DNA from: CAZVBV01 sp964513975
Lineage (GTDB): Bacteria; Patescibacteriota; Gracilibacteria; UBA4473
Length of the DNA: 5,051 nucleotides
Reading direction: 5' to 3'
NCBI GenBank assembly: GCA_964513975.1
Contig: CAZEON010000071.1
Coordinates: 1 to 5,051 of the forward strand
Notes under the pieces: generated by a model
What the model saw: only the letters and a program-made list of their open reading frames with translations
Told to the model about the DNA's origin: nothing
The model's database searches: none
Part shown: piece by piece, positions 4,814-5,051 of the stretch
Position numbering within the stretch: the first letter of the stretch is position 1
Layout of the letters: each line of letters starts with the position of its first letter
Program-made: the position numbers and the translations under genes

Positions 4814-4841
4814 AGAATAGGGAGTTTGGGAAAAAATTCAA
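4814..4841 (-). promoter_or_regulatory. Candidate proximal promoter of the FKBP gene
   Basis: On the minus strand TTGAAT (4841-4836) is followed after 16 bases by TATTCT (4819-4814). Each box matches the sigma-70 consensus at four of six positions. The start would be near 4807 and the leader about 17 bases long. The match is weak; the better -10 sequence at 5018-5026 competes with it. Confidence 0.3.
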
Positions 4842-4863
4842 TTTCAAATTTTCTCCCCACTCC

Positions 4864-4961
4864 CCTCATTCCCCTGAAAAGGGGAACCCAGTCAATAAAG
4901 AAGTTCCATTAAAAAAAGGAATTTTTTTAAAGACTAGGTTCCCGCCTCCGCGGGAATGAGG
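4864..4961. repeat. 98-bp two-armed inverted-repeat element
   Basis: Two 30-base arms (4864-4893 and 4932-4961) are inverted copies, sharing CCTCATTCCC / GGGAATGAGG at the outer ends and GGTTCCC at the inner side. Each arm also folds on itself: TTCCCC-TGAAAA-GGGGAA (4869-4886) and TTCCCG-CCTCCG-CGGGAA (4939-4956). The arms differ mainly within these small loops and in the adjoining stem pairs, which stay paired. Between them is an AT-rich core with its own 9-bp stem of TTAAAAAAA and TTTTTTTAA around GGAA (4909-4930). The layout is that of a paired REP-like or miniature mobile element. The right arm resembles, from memory, the widespread ATTCCCGC...GCGGGAAT repeats such as dRS3 of Neisseria. 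It lies 73 bases upstream of the FKBP start codon. Confidence 0.8.
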
Positions 4962-5017
4962 AGATATTTTTTAAGGTTCAAGATAACTTGAGAGGATTTT
5001 TTCTAAGTATTTTTAGT

Positions 5018-5026
5018 ATTATAGCA
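5018..5026 (-). promoter_or_regulatory. Extended -10 promoter element, minus strand
   Basis: The minus strand reads TGCTATAAT, a perfect TATAAT with TG at the extended -10 position. The best -35 is poor (TTATCG at 5042-5047, 18-base spacer), which extended -10 promoters tolerate. Transcription would start near 5010 and run toward the FKBP gene through the inverted-repeat element, giving a leader of about 220 bases. No convincing gene lies between it and the FKBP start. Confidence 0.45.
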
Positions 5027-5051
5027 TTTAAATTTTCATTGCGATAATTGA

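Noticed and set aside
4791..4847. N-terminal extension of the FKBP protein to an ATG at 4847
   Set aside because: It would bury the lipoprotein signal sequence behind 19 residues.
4980..5035. Plus-strand promoter with TTGAGA and TATTAT
   Set aside because: The spacing of the boxes is too long (about 23 bases), and the minus-strand extended -10 in the same place is much better.

Overview
The window looks like bacterial chromosome with about 42% GC by eye. The four family-scale reading frames are intact under the standard code and all end in TAA, with no sign of TGA recoding. None of the chosen starts has a convincing Shine-Dalgarno sequence. Several features together are reminiscent of Candidate Phyla Radiation (Patescibacteria) genomes, possibly Peregrinibacteria-like: a small secreted beta-rich protein of a type I associate with that group, an orphan mraY beside an O-antigen-ligase-like protein, a lipoprotein FKBP, and spacers full of small palindromes and minisatellites. 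That assignment is an inference from general character and is not proven.

Layout. Positions 1-95 are an AT-rich spacer with a hairpin at the left edge. A secreted protein (96-632, minus) is transcribed divergently, with a 46-bp gap, from a two-gene unit: a polytopic O-antigen ligase/polymerase-like protein (679-1926, plus) and mraY (1928-2989, plus), which starts one base after the stop of its neighbour. MraY makes lipid I for peptidoglycan. The ligase-like partner acts on polyprenyl-linked glycans in its better known relatives, so the pair reads as a cell-envelope unit that shares the undecaprenyl carrier.

Positions 2990-4373 form a repeat-rich, accessory-looking stretch. Two small tandem repeats lead to copy 1 of a dispersed element (3070-3202). 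Next come a recognisable extended -10 promoter and an AT-rich, acidic, unrecognised protein (3286-4023, plus) whose arginine codons are all AGA/AGG. After it are a minus-strand intrinsic terminator with what may be the tail of a lost gene, and copy 2 of the element in the same orientation (4156-4261). Then come a small hairpin and a perfect 30-bp palindrome.

The right part holds a lipoprotein FKBP-type prolyl isomerase (4374-4790, minus). Upstream of it lie a weak nearby promoter candidate, a 98-bp two-armed inverted-repeat element (4864-4961), and beyond that a strong extended -10 sequence (5018-5026, minus). If that outer promoter is used, the whole element would sit in the leader of the FKBP mRNA.

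I found no RNA gene, CRISPR array, complete insertion sequence or clearly new enzymatic system. The most unusual parts are the orphan gene bracketed by direct copies of a MITE-like element, the possible gene remnant beside copy 2, and the inverted-repeat element in front of the FKBP gene.
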